Assembly (NCBI RefSeq): GCF_963855985.1
Contig: NC_087095.1
Coordinates: forward strand, 7,574,001-7,638,000
Reading direction: 5' to 3'
Length of the DNA: 64,000 bases
From: Ostrinia nubilalis
Taxonomy: Eukaryota; Arthropoda; Insecta; Lepidoptera; Crambidae
Made by a program: the position numbers and the translations under genes. This document shows, piece after piece, positions 10,673 to 22,052 of the stretch. Every line of letters begins with the position of its first letter. Position 1 is the first letter of the stretch. Under the pieces are notes generated by a model. It saw only the letters and a list, made by a program, of their open reading frames with translations. It did no database searches and was not told where the DNA came from.

Positions 10673-11164
10673 CTAAACCTGCGCGGGATCGTTCAACCTT
10701 GGCCTATAAATACTATAATGTTATATGAATTTAATCGTAATTATTATGTGAAAAATGTTTTCCTATTTAGTACAAAAAGGTACGAATTTAGTCCCGGTAG
10801 GTACTAAAGTAATCTATGTATTTTCACATGTAGGTACAGTACATACACATGGGTACTATTAAGTAGTTGCAGTTAATCAAATCTCGGACATAAGTGCACA
10901 TACTACCAATTTATATCTAGGTAGTGTCTAGGTAGACGAAAATCCCTCCCTTCCATTAGGTATGACATTAGTAACATTTCATATTAGTCTGGATAGGGGA
11001 ACGGGAGCGCCACTCGAGCGGAGTTGTAGACTTGTTTGTATCTTCTTTCACTTAATCATTCGGTGGTACATAGTAGCGATGAGTTGTTGCAAAGTAGCTT
11101 CTATTACAAACTACATAAGATGCTACAGTGGTTAGCTTGATGTGCCCCTTCATAAATAATTGAC

Positions 11165-11309
11165 GGCCGTATTCACAAACGATGCTTGCTTAAGTGAAGT
11201 AGCAAATCGAACGCACAGCGTTGATTAGAGCTCTGTGATTGGTTCGTGTGACACCCTGTGCGTCCACGCGCACTGTGAGACCTCATAGTAATGTTTGCGA
11301 ATACGGGCG
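11165..11309. mobile_element. 145-bp MITE, copy 1
   Basis: The left end GGCCGTATTCACAAACGATG is inverted at the right as ATGTTTGCGAATACGGGC. A second copy at 34610-34753 differs at only a handful of positions, which confirms a mobile family. No coding sequence. Confidence 0.8.
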
Positions 11310-12017
11310 TTAAGCAGAATTTGTCTCCGAGTCAACATCGTTTTGTCTGTGCCAATTAGTCACTAATTACTCGCTTATCAAAATAAAAATAATAATTCCA
11401 TCAGCACACAGTTTATCTTTACTACAAATAGGTATATACCATTCGCAAATTGGGATCAGTGACCCTCAGAAGTTACGGAAACAATTAATGTATTCAACAC
11501 CAGAAAAAGAGTGTTGTACCGTTGAAAACATTATTAGGAACCGGTTTTGGGTTTTGATCAAATAACCATAAGTGTTTGATAACTACAACGGTCCGTGTAA
11601 CATCGCGACATTGCCATATTTGAAAATTAATGCTGAGGACATTTATCTAAGTCTAAAAGCTTTAGTACTAACTGATCGGACGATCTTTCAACCAATAAAA
11701 AGAAAGACTTAAAGCCTGTATGCTGCTTCATAAAGTCATTGTCAAGAATGTCATTCGGTCCTGAATATGCCAACTTACTGTGGACTATATACAAGCCTTT
11801 AAGGACTTTGCCAACAGTGACCTGTCATCTCCTTCATAGCATGGAGACGTAATCCAGTGAATAAGGCCTCCAGGTCAACCAAGAGTCACTGCCCGTGCCC
11901 TTACGAAAATGTTGCAGATTCATTTCGGAAATAGAAACCAGGACCTCCCAGTCTTGGGAACGTAATAGCTCTACGAGGACTCACCTGAAAGACCGCTGGA
12001 TAAAATCAGAGTATATT
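11310..12017. other. Intergenic stretch, no gene called
   Basis: Slightly less AT-rich from 11700 to 12000. On the - strand CTTTCAG/GTGAGTCC (11986 downward) would be a good donor, but no coding exon precedes it. Nothing else is recognised. Confidence 0.35.
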
Positions 12018-12981
12018 TTAACACGTTGAGTGCGAAACCAGGTCTATAGACCTTGTGTACGTCTCGCTTACCGTGCGGCTAAGAAAATTATAGTCTTCCT
12101 TGTCGTGCGAAAGGCATAACTTCAATTGGGTCCGGTGTAGGAAAGTGATGAATATATATCTATGATGTATTCTTAAAATAGAATCCAATGATGTACCTAC
12201 CTTAATACCAGGTTTTTAGACCTGGTACCGCACGGAAGTAATAAAATGTCTTCACAATGCGAAACCAGGTCGAAACACCTTGTACCCTGCGCACCTGGTA
12301 CCGCACCCCACGCTAGCTTCGTGCAGCCAGTGTTGCCTCGCATTCGTAAGAAACGCACATGTCGACATGGCGTCAAGATAAACAAACAAAATCAAAACTG
12401 CAAATTGATTATAATTTAATTTGCTACACAATTTATTGCTAATTTAAATAATGTTTTTCGTGACAAACATTTGAAGTTGTAACTAAATGTTATTAAATAA
12501 TATGTTTTCTTTAAATATAGCTTATTTAAGTATTTATGCACGTATGTCTTATTTGTAAAATATTTAGACTAAATTATTAACACATCTTTGTTTGTTACTT
12601 TTTAAAAAATTTATTAAAACTTAATTTAAACTATCGATATTTGTATAATACATCCCTAGAATACCCACCAGACTTCCCTACTTCAGTGCGGCACAGGGTG
12701 CATAAGCCTTGTATTTTGAATATAGCTATAATGTTTATACTAAACAAGTTATTCACGAACGCCTTCAGGTGTATGTCAATAAATGCATTATTATTAATAT
12801 TCAAAGAAAAAAAACACAATATCTATTAACATGAAGCCAAAAATAAAATTAATATATCTTAAATATTACAAGGTCTTTAAGCCTTGTGCCGCCACAATGT
12901 AAGTTTTAATACCAGGTTTACTGACCTTGTACCGAAGGAATGGAAAGTATTAGAAAGTTACTGCCGCAGCAAAGGTGTTAA
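12018..12981. mobile_element. piggyBac-like MITE, family 1, copy 2 (956 bp)
   Basis: The element 12022-12977 is flanked by TTAA at 12018-12021 and 12978-12981. Length matches copy 1 (1057-2012), and most of the sequence is identical, with a small divergent patch near 12500-12516. Same orientation, 10,965 bp apart. The two copies therefore confirm each other's ends and could recombine to delete the intervening sequence. Confidence 0.85.
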
Positions 12982-12989
12982 AGGATCAA

Positions 12990-13199
12990 TTAAAAATCTA
13001 TGCTATCTCTAATATTATAAAGTCGAAGAGTTTATTTGATTGCTTCAACACGCTAATCTCAGGTCCGATTTGAAAAATTATTTCAGTGTTAGATAGAACA
13101 GTTATCGAGGAAGGCTATAAGACTATAGGTTATGTATGATCAGGCTAAGATAAGACAAGTAACTATTCCAAGCGGACGAAGTCGCGGGCACAGCTAGTC
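12990..13199 (+). mobile_element. Dispersed lepidopteran repeat, Helitron-like 3' end
   Basis: The segment starts near TCTATGCTATCTCTAATATT, passes through GGTCCGATTTGAAAAATTAT and ATCGAGGAAGGCTATAAGAC, and ends GCGGACGAAGTCGCGGGCAC then AGCTAGT. These blocks are familiar from lepidopteran genomes, and the hairpin-plus-CTAG end followed by T fits a Helitron terminus. I assign the class from memory of that terminus; no Rep/helicase coding is present. A relative fills the spacer of the palindrome at 56157-57583. Confidence 0.6.
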
Positions 13200-14498
13200 A
13201 AGAATAACCAGACTAACTCAAGACTATTCGCAGGTTCACAGCCCTGCGCAACAATAAATATCGAATAAGCAAGTTGCATATATCAGATGCGCCGGCGTTA
13301 TATTGAAATGGACCCTGGAACTGGTTTGTCTCGAGGGAGGCGCGACCCGAGGACGCGGTTACAATCTTCGGAAATTCTAGCGAATTAGCGTCGCACTATT
13401 TTGTAGATGGTGTCATCAATTTAGTAAAATATTTTAGCGCACTTTCCCACGGAGACATCCCGTTTTTCGCAGGATCCCGTTTAGTAGAAAACGTTTTATC
13501 ATTCAGACAAACATCCTGTTTGCAGTGTCCCAACTGAACAGTGCAAAAAAATGATCCGTTCGAATTTAGAATTCTTTTTTCACACACTTAAATTGTGTTC
13601 ATAGTTCATACGGTTTGGGGGGATACTGCATTCCTGGATGCCGCGAAACTGAATTGCCGTGGAATAGGGCCTTTAGATAGACACTTATGAACTGTAACAA
13701 TTTGTCATTTTCAGAAAAAAAAAGAAATAGAAAATATTTGACTGCATTAAAACTTTCAGCACTTCGAGATATTTGGCCAGTGCTGGGAAGAATGTGGCAC
13801 TGGCGACAAACTCAGTCACCACCGTTATCTCTATAATGTCAGAACTGCATAGTGCACTGTTTATTATAGCTAGAATTTTCTCGGCTACCACACCTTTAGA
13901 AAATCCAACTTGTTTACAATGAGAGACTTACTCGGAGTCGCGAAAGCCGCAGTTCTTTGTATTTATGGTGACCGAAGCTTATAATAAACACCACACAATG
14001 CTACTTCATAACAATATCAAACTTTAAATTTTAAACCTAGTAAGAAGTAAGAACGATGGACACTTATGTAGCACGAATAAAAGAATCATCCAGAAATAAT
14101 TTTAAGCGACATTTTTACGGGTATCTTGGTACCTGTGTGTGGGTATGCAAAGTAAGACAATCTACGTGATATAAAACAACTTACAAGTAAAATAAAACTG
14201 TTAAAAAGACCATTGACGGTAAATGGCAATGTATGTCCTTTAAAATAAAAATGCATCCGCCACAAGGTTGACGACGCTCTTCAATTGTCACACATTTCCA
14301 TACAATGAACATTTTGATATACATTGACCATTTATTTACACCAGCCATTCACACCAATTAATTTAACCCGCAATCTATGACTTTCAGATAAAAACTCACA
14401 AAAATCATTTTTTTTCTTTGGGCCCGTTTACCATATGCTACGAAAGAAATTCGATCCCTGTTGTGCCTCATTCTTGATTCAGTAGTTATTAAGGCCGT
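13200..14498. other. Intergenic stretch, no gene seen
   Basis: No recognisable repeat or coding exon. On the - strand CGACTCCGA/GTAAGTC near 13926-13932 is donor-like, but the upstream sequence does not look coding. Confidence 0.35.
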
Positions 14499-15457
14499 TT
14501 AACCCTCGCTGTACGAGGTGGGGTGTGACACACCCCAGTCCTTTAAAAATAGCCACAATTTTTAAAATTTGCAAGTGCTGAATTTGAAATTCTCAGTAGC
14601 TGGAATTATGACACTGCTGCTTCGATCAGCGTTGCAAAATCAGTCCAGCGGTGACTACCAACTGAGTTACATGCCTTTAAAGTGCGTGTGGGTGTCACAC
14701 ACCCCACCTGGTACGGGACGTTGTTAAAAAGTTTAAAAAAAAATCTAACAGTTTTGGTGTAATTTATATATTTTTAGCTTTGTCAATTGAATAAAATTCA
14801 ATACAAATATTATTTTTCGTGATTTTTACGGTATCTGAAATTTTCAAGGACTTTTAGTCAAATGAGATGACTTTTAGTGCGAATCTGGAAGTTAGTACTG
14901 AGATCCGAAGATGTATGTGAACATACACTTATGGGCTACAATTTATACTTAGTGATACAATTTATGGGCTACTGAAATGGAATAAAATATTTTATAAATA
15001 AATAAAATTGTTACGCTCCCATTTTATGCATTGAGCATACTCATTTTCTTTCATCAGAATTATGGTAAATTGAAAACCGATGATCAAAACAAATTTATAC
15101 CCTTCCAGTTTTTAATTTACTTTTAAATTATAAGTAAATACTTGTACTTTGTTAAATAAAAACGGTTGTCATAATTAAAGGCACTAATTAAAAATTATAC
15201 ATAGGAAACTGATTAATAAATTACAAGAACAACGGAAATTGTGTCTTTTTGTTTTTTTATGATAAAAATGTCATAATACATATTTTCAACTCAGCATTTC
15301 TTAAACCTAATTAGCATACGTAAATAATCAATATTAAATATTAAATTCCACCTAAAAAAATGTTGAATGAAAATTTTATCACTTTGTATATTGGGGTGTG
15401 TCATACCCCACCTAGTACGGGACGTAACTTTTAGTCACCTCGTACACGGAGGGTTAA
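14499..15457. mobile_element. piggyBac-like MITE, family 2 (951 bp)
   Basis: The element 14503-15453 is flanked by TTAA (14499-14502, 15454-15457). Ends are inverted: CCCTCGCTGTACGAGGTG at the left and CCCTCCGTGTACGAGGTG read inward from the right. Subterminal palindromes recur: GGGGTGTGACACACCCC near 14520, GGGTGTCACACACCCCACC near 14690 and GGGGTGTGTCATACCCCACC near 15392, the last two each followed by TACGGGACG. No transposase. Its ends differ in sequence from family 1, but length and layout are strikingly similar. Confidence 0.8.
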
Positions 15458-16015
15458 ATCAAAATTAGCAATTTCGATAATGGATACAGTAATAATATGA
15501 AGCCAGTAAAAATATTTATAGAACACGTAAAAATCAGTAACTTACTATTCAACAGATAGAAAATCTGTCATAACATTATATTTTACTATGTTAAAATGCG
15601 TTTATTTTAAAACAGTCCAAATACTGATAAAGTTATTTGTGTGACACAATCATTCAAAGCACATGTTTATAAAATAAAAATTTCCATTTAATCATTGTTA
15701 TCAATGTTACGACGAGGAAAATTGAAATAGGTCACTTTAAAATCAATGAATGACTATAGCACACACTTGCTTATTGTTGTGTGCTTGCCAAGTACATAAT
15801 TTTTATGCAAGGCTGCGCGATAATCTATGACCTTTAGCTATAATAATTACTTTTGTACAAGTAAACATGGATATACGTGTTTATGGCGTTAAACGTATTA
15901 GAATTAACTATTACTAAGAGGCTTTATTGAATCGGTCAGTTTGATTTAATGATGAACCTTGAAGTGATACGAACAAAAAGTCTTAATGACCATCATTCTG
16001 GCTTCAAGCCTTCAT
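15458..16015. other. Intergenic stretch, no gene seen
   Basis: AT-rich, without recognisable repeats or splice-flanked coding sequence. Confidence 0.4.
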
Positions 16016-16158
16016 AGATATTTGGACGACCTCATAAAGGTAGCAGGAAGGTGCTAGATGCAGCCGTTACCAACCGGTCTTTATGGAAATAATTGGGGGA
16101 GTCCTACGTTTAGCAGTGGACGTCCTATGGCTGAAATGATGATGATGATGAGATATTT
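16016..16158 (+). mobile_element. 5'-truncated RTE-type LINE with 8-bp target duplication
   Basis: The insert 16024-16150 ends GGACGTCCTATGGCTGAAAT followed by GATGATGATGATG. AGATATTT is repeated at 16016-16023 and 16151-16158. The remaining codons match the last part of the RTE ORF but are interrupted, so the copy is dead. Confidence 0.85.
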
Positions 16159-18269
16159 CATTCTTGATGTTGTTAAAACTGATTTTTTTTGTCTTTGATT
16201 TTGAAACAGGTGCATTCTTGTAATATTTGTTTTAATACTCCTTTGTTATTAAAATGCCTTCTTAGACGTTTTCAGGTCCTGGCCCTCATTATTGTCCTGA
16301 AGCAGTGTTAGCTTTTATGCTGAAAATATATTAGGACGTGTAAAACAAACTTCAAACTTCAGGCCTAACCCAGACCGTCTGCCTAGCGTGGGAATGTAAG
16401 CCTAATCTTACATTTTGTCTCTGGTAAACTTCTGCAGTAGGAACTAAATGACCTGACATTGATCAATGAAAATCAATAATTACAATTTTAATCAATGATG
16501 AAGATAATGCATCAAACATAGCTCGCCACAGCAACAATAAACCACCAAGAAAAAGAAGTCACACTTCAGAACCTGTGTAAGCCGCATCGACGTATCTTCA
16601 TTTAGCCGCGTAGCATGCGCCCGCGCCGCCTCATGACAATATGTAACCTGCGCGGAGCCGGCGGCTCGGGCAATAAGTTACTTTTGTTTGTAAGCGTTTA
16701 AAACTATAGAACACTTGAAAATCTCACATCTTTCAGAGTCAGTCGAAATTGATTTTCGAATATAGACTCGTTTAAATTATGATTCTATTTTAGGTATTTT
16801 AATACTGTAAGTGGATAAAAATAAAGACATTAATGTGATTCGGGCTCCAAACCTAATTAAGTTAACCTCTCCCGTACGTGTAATTAACCAAATCGATAGT
16901 TACTAGGAAGTACTTTAAGGCTCAGTTGAAACTACGGCAACTTCGTGTGCTCAGAACTTTAAACAGTTTCAACATTAATGTCTGATACATTTTGAAATTC
17001 TTAACCTTTTTCAGTAAAACTTTGTAACTTGTCTGTGGTACCGATATTAAAGAACGTGTCAATATTAACGAAGCTAGATACTTATGAAACAAATAAAACC
17101 CCAAAGTTAGTAGATTCATATCAAGACATCAAAGACGCGTTGTATAACAATAATTTTAATTAGTTAACACGAACATTTTGCGTAACACTTGCTGACAGAG
17201 ACTTTATGAGATCAACCTATTTGATAAAATACTATGGGAATGATGGTAATTATGCGGAGAAAGTTATTTTTTATCAGATCGAGGAGTACAAAAATAACAA
17301 TCTGTTTATTCGCATTGCTGAAGCATACGCCTCCAAGGATGAAACAACTGTGTTGTTAAAACATCGCAAATTTTCCCGTATCCTACAAAACGAAGCGCGT
17401 ACCGATTAAATGAGGTGCTCGCGTTTCTCCAGATAGCCAAGCGTGTGTCTTTGTCCTTGTCTCTCCTACCGGGATTGGGAGTGTTGTCTCGCTCCCCCAG
17501 CTTGCGCAGTCTCATCTCGGCATCACCTCGACGTCGCCTTCGAGTCACATATTTTATTTGTGGAGCCTTCCTGCATCCAGAGCGGACTAAGGCTTGCCAT
17601 TGACGGGACGGATAAGTATTTGATACAGCTGCGACTAAATCTGCTCTACTTTTTTGTGATTGCTCAAAAAGCTCAATCTATGTCAGTGAGATGTTAATGT
17701 GAAATTCAAATGCAGTAAGTACACTTGTAGCTGTTTTTAATAAAATCTTAATACTTTTAAACTTCAATTACTTTTGAGGTGTTGAGGAGATCTTGACCCG
17801 CTTACATTTTCATGGTTAGTTGTAGATTGGCTACACCGTGACTCATGTTTGGCATTCCGAGCTTACACACAGAAAAGACGCACATAAACAAAGCTCATTT
17901 GGTCGTCGTCTCCATGGGAGCTTTATATGTTTGTCGTGTCGGAGACCTGCCAATAATCTTCACCCACACATTTACCTGGATGCAATAATCGTAGCCAATT
18001 TTATGCTTATAGGTGCGGTACATAGGAGTAATATAGAGGCTGTAAATATACGAAGCGATGAAACGCTGGAATGCTGTCGTCTTTGTTTCTGAGTAATAGA
18101 CTTACTGTAATGTAAAATCGCGCCGGGTTTTATTACAGCTCTTACCATCCTACCCGCATAAGTAATGTCTGTCACCGTTTATTGTTGGAGAAAGGTTTTG
18201 AGAGCTTCGCGATTAAAATTGCACGGTTTAAAGGATTTCAACTAACTAATAATCGCATTATGTTCATGA
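16159..18269. other. Intergenic stretch, no gene called
   Basis: Two CpG-richer patches (about 16585-16680 and 17415-17600) interrupt AT-rich sequence. Several overlapping open frames around 17206-17700 and 17838-18092 are short, lie on both strands and resemble no family I know. I see no transposable element here. Confidence 0.35.
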
Positions 18270-19564
18270 TACGAGGGGCGGCTGAAAAGTTTTGAGCCTA
18301 AGTATCTTCAAGTGTTATTATTGACTCGCGCTAAATTTAATTAATTTGCCAATAACCTCCTTAGTATATGTACAAAGTTTCATTTCATTAGCGTCATCAC
18401 GCTTTTAGTAATTAATTCGTAAACATCGTCATGTCTCAGTCATCCGCGCAATGTACGAAATTGAAGTACACAGTTGTCATAAAATTCCTCAAAAAGAGGA
18501 ACAAAACGCTGACGGTAACATTTGATGAGATGTTTACAGTTTATGGGGAGTCTGGGCCTTCATTTGCCATCATGAAAGATTGGATCCGATAGTTCAAACA
18601 TGGCAGGGAGTCGCTAAAAGATGACCGCAAGTCAGGGCGGCCAGATTTCGCCATTAACGAATAAAATAATGAAAATTTAATTAATCTTGCTTTAGAGATC
18701 AGCGAATTAAGCTGTGACAGATAGTTGAAACCATAGGCATTAGCATGGAACGTATTGGCGATATTTCTCATATTAATTTGCACATGAAATAGGGGTGCGC
18801 GCGATGGGTGCCATAAATGCTCACGCCGCTCGACAACCAGCGTCGAGTCACAACTTCGCAGGAGTTTTAGGACATCTTTGGCCATAATCCTAACAATTTT
18901 TTTCTCACATTGTCACTATTGATAAGTAATAGATCCGGCAGTACGATGTAGAGTCAAAATAAGAGTCAATGCAATGGAATCAAAAGGGAAAACGCCGCGC
19001 GGAAATTCAAAGTGGAGCGATCGACACCCAAGCTCATAGACACTATTTTTGGGATTGTGGAGGAATTTTATTCATTGACTACCTATTTAATAAAAACTAC
19101 CATAAACGGAGATTATTATACTGTACTGTTGATAAGAGTGCGTCAAGTGGTTGTTGAAATATTGAGAGGCAAACTGGCGAAAGGAAATCTGTTATTGCAA
19201 GACAATTCGCCCGCGCACATCGCGCATGTTGCATGGCTTGCCCCGGGTAAAATTGGATTTCAAGAAATTAATCACCCACCACATATTTTAGTCCGAATCC
19301 CTAGCTATTTTGTCTAATTCTCAAATTGGAAAAAAGACCTTCAGTAACGAAGATTTTTGAGTGACAAAGAAATGAAGGCGGCGTTAAAGGCTCATTTCGA
19401 AGGCAAAGATTGCGATTTTTTTTTCAGTGGGTTAAAAGCTCTTTTACACACATGTAGGAAGTCCGTTGTAGTAGAGGGAGATTAAATAGGAAAATATATT
19501 TTTTATACTTTTCTATCGGCATTTTTAATACCCTAGGCTCAAAACTTTTCAGCCGCCCCTCGTA
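18270..19564 (+). mobile_element. mariner-like transposon, complete ends, dead transposase
   Basis: The element 18272-19562 (1291 bp) is flanked by TA (18270-18271 and 19563-19564). The terminal inverted repeats are perfect over 29 bp (18272-18300 and 19534-19562), starting CGAGGGGCGGCTGAAAAGTT. Length and TA target duplication are standard for mariner. The single internal gene, described separately, is broken by stops and frameshifts, so this copy cannot move by itself, though its ends look intact. Confidence 0.93.
18431..19485 (+). pseudogene. mariner transposase pseudogene
   Basis: A mariner transposase cuts and pastes its element at TA sites through a D,D,D catalytic triad. The reading starts at ATG 18431 with an N-terminal helix-turn-helix region (VIKFLKKRNKTLTVTFDEMF), then a SGRP linker motif. 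The middle contains several in-frame stops and shifts. The catalytic core is still readable: YFWDCGGILFIDYL (second catalytic aspartate, about 19046-19090) and LLQDNSPAH (third aspartate region, about 19190-19220), then HPPH in place of the usual HPPYSPDL. The C-terminal end KAHFEGKDCDFFFSGL closes at TAA 19483-19485. Spacing fits a mariner gene of roughly 350 codons. Which mariner subfamily I cannot say. Confidence 0.9.
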
Positions 19565-19717
19565 TGTACTGAGACTTATGTCTTTTTAAGTTCTACATAG
19601 GCATGGACTTTGCGGCCTTACATAAAAGTAAAAAGTAAAAGTAAAAAAGTATTTATTACTAAAAGATGTATTAAAGTTCTATTAAGTATTAATATGTACA
19701 ATTGTACATAATAATTA

Positions 19718-19796
19718 CCGATGTGGAAATCATTGGGGTATGCCTATGTTCAGCAGTGGACGTCTTGTGGCTGAAATGATGATGATAATGAAGTAG
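19718..19796 (+). mobile_element. RTE-type LINE 3' fragment
   Basis: ATGTGGAAATCATTGGGGTA leads into TTCAGCAGTGGACGTCTTGT, then GGCTGAAATGATGATGATAA. This is the RTE 3' end with its (ATG)n tail on the + strand. No clear target duplication. Confidence 0.8.
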
Positions 19797-20953
19797 GTAT
19801 GTATTAATAAAATAATATCCCATGTCGGAACTAAATTACGAGACAAGATTAAATTAATTTAATATTCTTGAACTGTCTGAAGTCTCAAATGATCAAATTA
19901 CATCATAAATGGTATGAAAAGTTAAGACAATCACCATAGCACAATATTGCATTGAAACTTGAATTCACACACTTTATGCCATTGTCATACCGTGAGTCAT
20001 CCTGCATTTATCCAGCCATATAGACCTTATTAGACACCTTACATAGCGCTTCGTAGCAGCCAGTCCGACAAGCTCCATGCAAAAGTTTCAGAATGCTCTC
20101 TCTGCGTAGGTATTGCACTCGCATGTGAACCGCTCTAGCCGTAAGTCGTTTACTTAAATATGCGTGGACCGAGCCAGCGCCTTTGTCTCGCTGCCTTGTT
20201 ACTAACAACGAATCTCTTCCTGGTCATCTTGCTTATTTCATCTCGTACTTTCCTGTTTAACCCTTGTACATTAATATTTAACCTTCAACAAGTTAACGTG
20301 TTTACGCACCTTTTAAGAAATCGATGATTTTAAAGGTGGCACGCAAAAAATGTATTGCAAACACATAAAAAGGCTGACACGCAACGCTCACACACGGCCC
20401 ATAAAATACTTTGCGCACCTCAAATAAAATAAGACACTTATTCAAGGACCGCAATATTATGGACGCGAAACAAATTAACAAAGATACGGCTGCAGTCGGG
20501 TTAAGTTTAGGAGTATTTTAAGGCGGGCTAATAAGTGCTCGTTTGCATTGAACGGTTAAGGCGATGAAGAGGTTAAGAGGAATCGGGGTGCAGTGTAAAG
20601 TTTGTGCTCCAGTGCTTTCTTAGTAATACGCACTGGAGAAACATGCGCTTGGGAGTTTTCTCGGGAACCGTCCCGTAAATTAATGAAGGCGTTCGTAAAA
20701 TGGAGCCAATGATCCGATGGTAAGTCATCGGTCCAGCGCGGGAACTCGCCGCGACAATAATTGCCTTCATAAAAAGATGCAGGAATTTACGAGTATATCT
20801 GTAGAGGTTTAAAAGATTCCATTACAAATGTAATAACATTTACTTTGACTTTAGCTAGTTTTAATTAGGTCTAAGAAATGTTACTAGAATTAAAAACAAC
20901 TTGCTGTCTCCAATTGGAACGCCTGATATGAAGAGTAACAAATGCATTTACTT
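19797..20953. other. Intergenic stretch, no gene seen
   Basis: Ordinary AT-rich sequence with a GC-richer portion at 20560-20770. I find no recognisable repeat, and the short open frames are unconvincing. Confidence 0.4.
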
Positions 20954-21660
20954 ATACAGGGTGTTTGGCGCATCGTGTGCCAAAATGATTTGGCGGATAG
21001 AATGGGTCATTTCCTATATTTTCAGCCCCCATAACACGTTCCATGTCAGGCGGCTACTTTTATATTAAGTTTTTTAGTAATTTCACCAAAATACCCAAAT
21101 CGCATCATTTAATTTCGATTTAAAAAAAAACTACTAAGCGTAGCCTCAAAGTAAATATTTTGTTTTGACGTGCATTGACATAGGGTTGCATCAAATCTAA
21201 ATTTACTGGCAAATATCATCTAGTTTTTTTTTAATTCAGCTTTGAACTTTTCCGAAAAGTTAAAAATGGACTGAACATTTAAGTTTACATGGCTATAATT
21301 TTTTTTTTAAAAGAGATAGCGATCTTCGGATTTTATCAAAACTTCTCTAGTCTATCCCCATTCAAACGGTATACTAATCTTGTTTAAATAATAACAACAA
21401 CTTCACAAATTCCCTAAATTAGTGCATTGACTCTATTCGGACTGATTTGCGAAATTTGTGTTTATAGCCCCTTTTTGTGTGAATAACACGTTAAATACCT
21501 ACAGGTAAAAAATATTTATCTTATGCAATGTAAAAAACCTTTTCTCTATCGTTTTTCAATGTGGATTTCTTGAAATTAAAGACGAAAATAATTATTTTGA
21601 TCGTTTATTAATTATTACAAATTTTGTTCAAAATGTCCGCCTCGGCAACGTATACACTAA

Positions 21661-21778
21661 CCCCCTTACTAATAAAAAGTTACACAGTTGTTGATCACTG
21701 TTTTAAAATGACATTTCCATACTAAACGTCACTTTAAAACACTGATCAACGAGCGTGTAAGTTTTATTAGTAAGGGGG
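21661..21778. mobile_element. 118-bp MITE inserted in the fold-back element
   Basis: It starts CCCCCTTACTAATAAAA and ends with the exact inverse, TTTTATTAGTAAGGGGG, bounded by TAA on both sides (21658-21660, 21779-21781). Inner sequences (TTGTTGATCA versus TGATCAACGA) also pair. The 3-bp duplication suggests a PIF/Harbinger-like MITE. It interrupts the left arm only and therefore arrived after the arms formed. Confidence 0.8.
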
Positions 21779-21806
21779 TAAGTAACGACATCTTCTTCTA
21801 ATTTAG

Positions 21807-22052
21807 ACTGGCCCTATACAGTGGCCTGCACGTTCCCCAGACCTAACTCCGTTAGATTTTTACGTCTGGGGACGAGGTAATGAACTGGTGTACGTAACGG
21901 AAGTTCAAACATTAGAAGAACTACAACAACGAATAGAAAACGCCTTTATAGTAATAAAAAGAGAAATGAGGCTGCATACGACAACAGTCGAAGATGTCGT
22001 GAGTGTATACGTTGCCGAGGCGGACATTTTGAACAAAATTTGTAATAATTAA
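21807..22052 (+). pseudogene. C-terminal fragment of mariner/IS630-type transposase
   Basis: An 81-codon open segment, preceded immediately by an in-frame TAG (21804-21806), reads IQWPARSPDLTPLDFYVWGR, then a region rich in E, L, Q and I, then AEADILNKICNN and stop at 22050-22052. The WPARSPDLTPLDF block is typical of DDE/DDD transposases of the mariner/IS630 group near the last catalytic residue. The N-terminal DNA-binding part and the earlier catalytic aspartates are absent. The last ~20 codons are duplicated in inverted orientation in the left arm, split there by the MITE. Confidence 0.85.

Noticed and set aside
11985..12001. Small minus-strand exon before GTGAGTCC
   Set aside because: A good donor but only 11 nt to the nearest acceptor and no coding context.
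16134..16153. ATG/GAT trinucleotide microsatellites at several sites
   Set aside because: Most are the 3' tails of RTE elements, as the flanking GGACGTCCTATGGCTGAA and target duplications show.
18541..18885. 114-codon minus-strand ORF
   Set aside because: Antisense shadow of the mariner transposase pseudogene.
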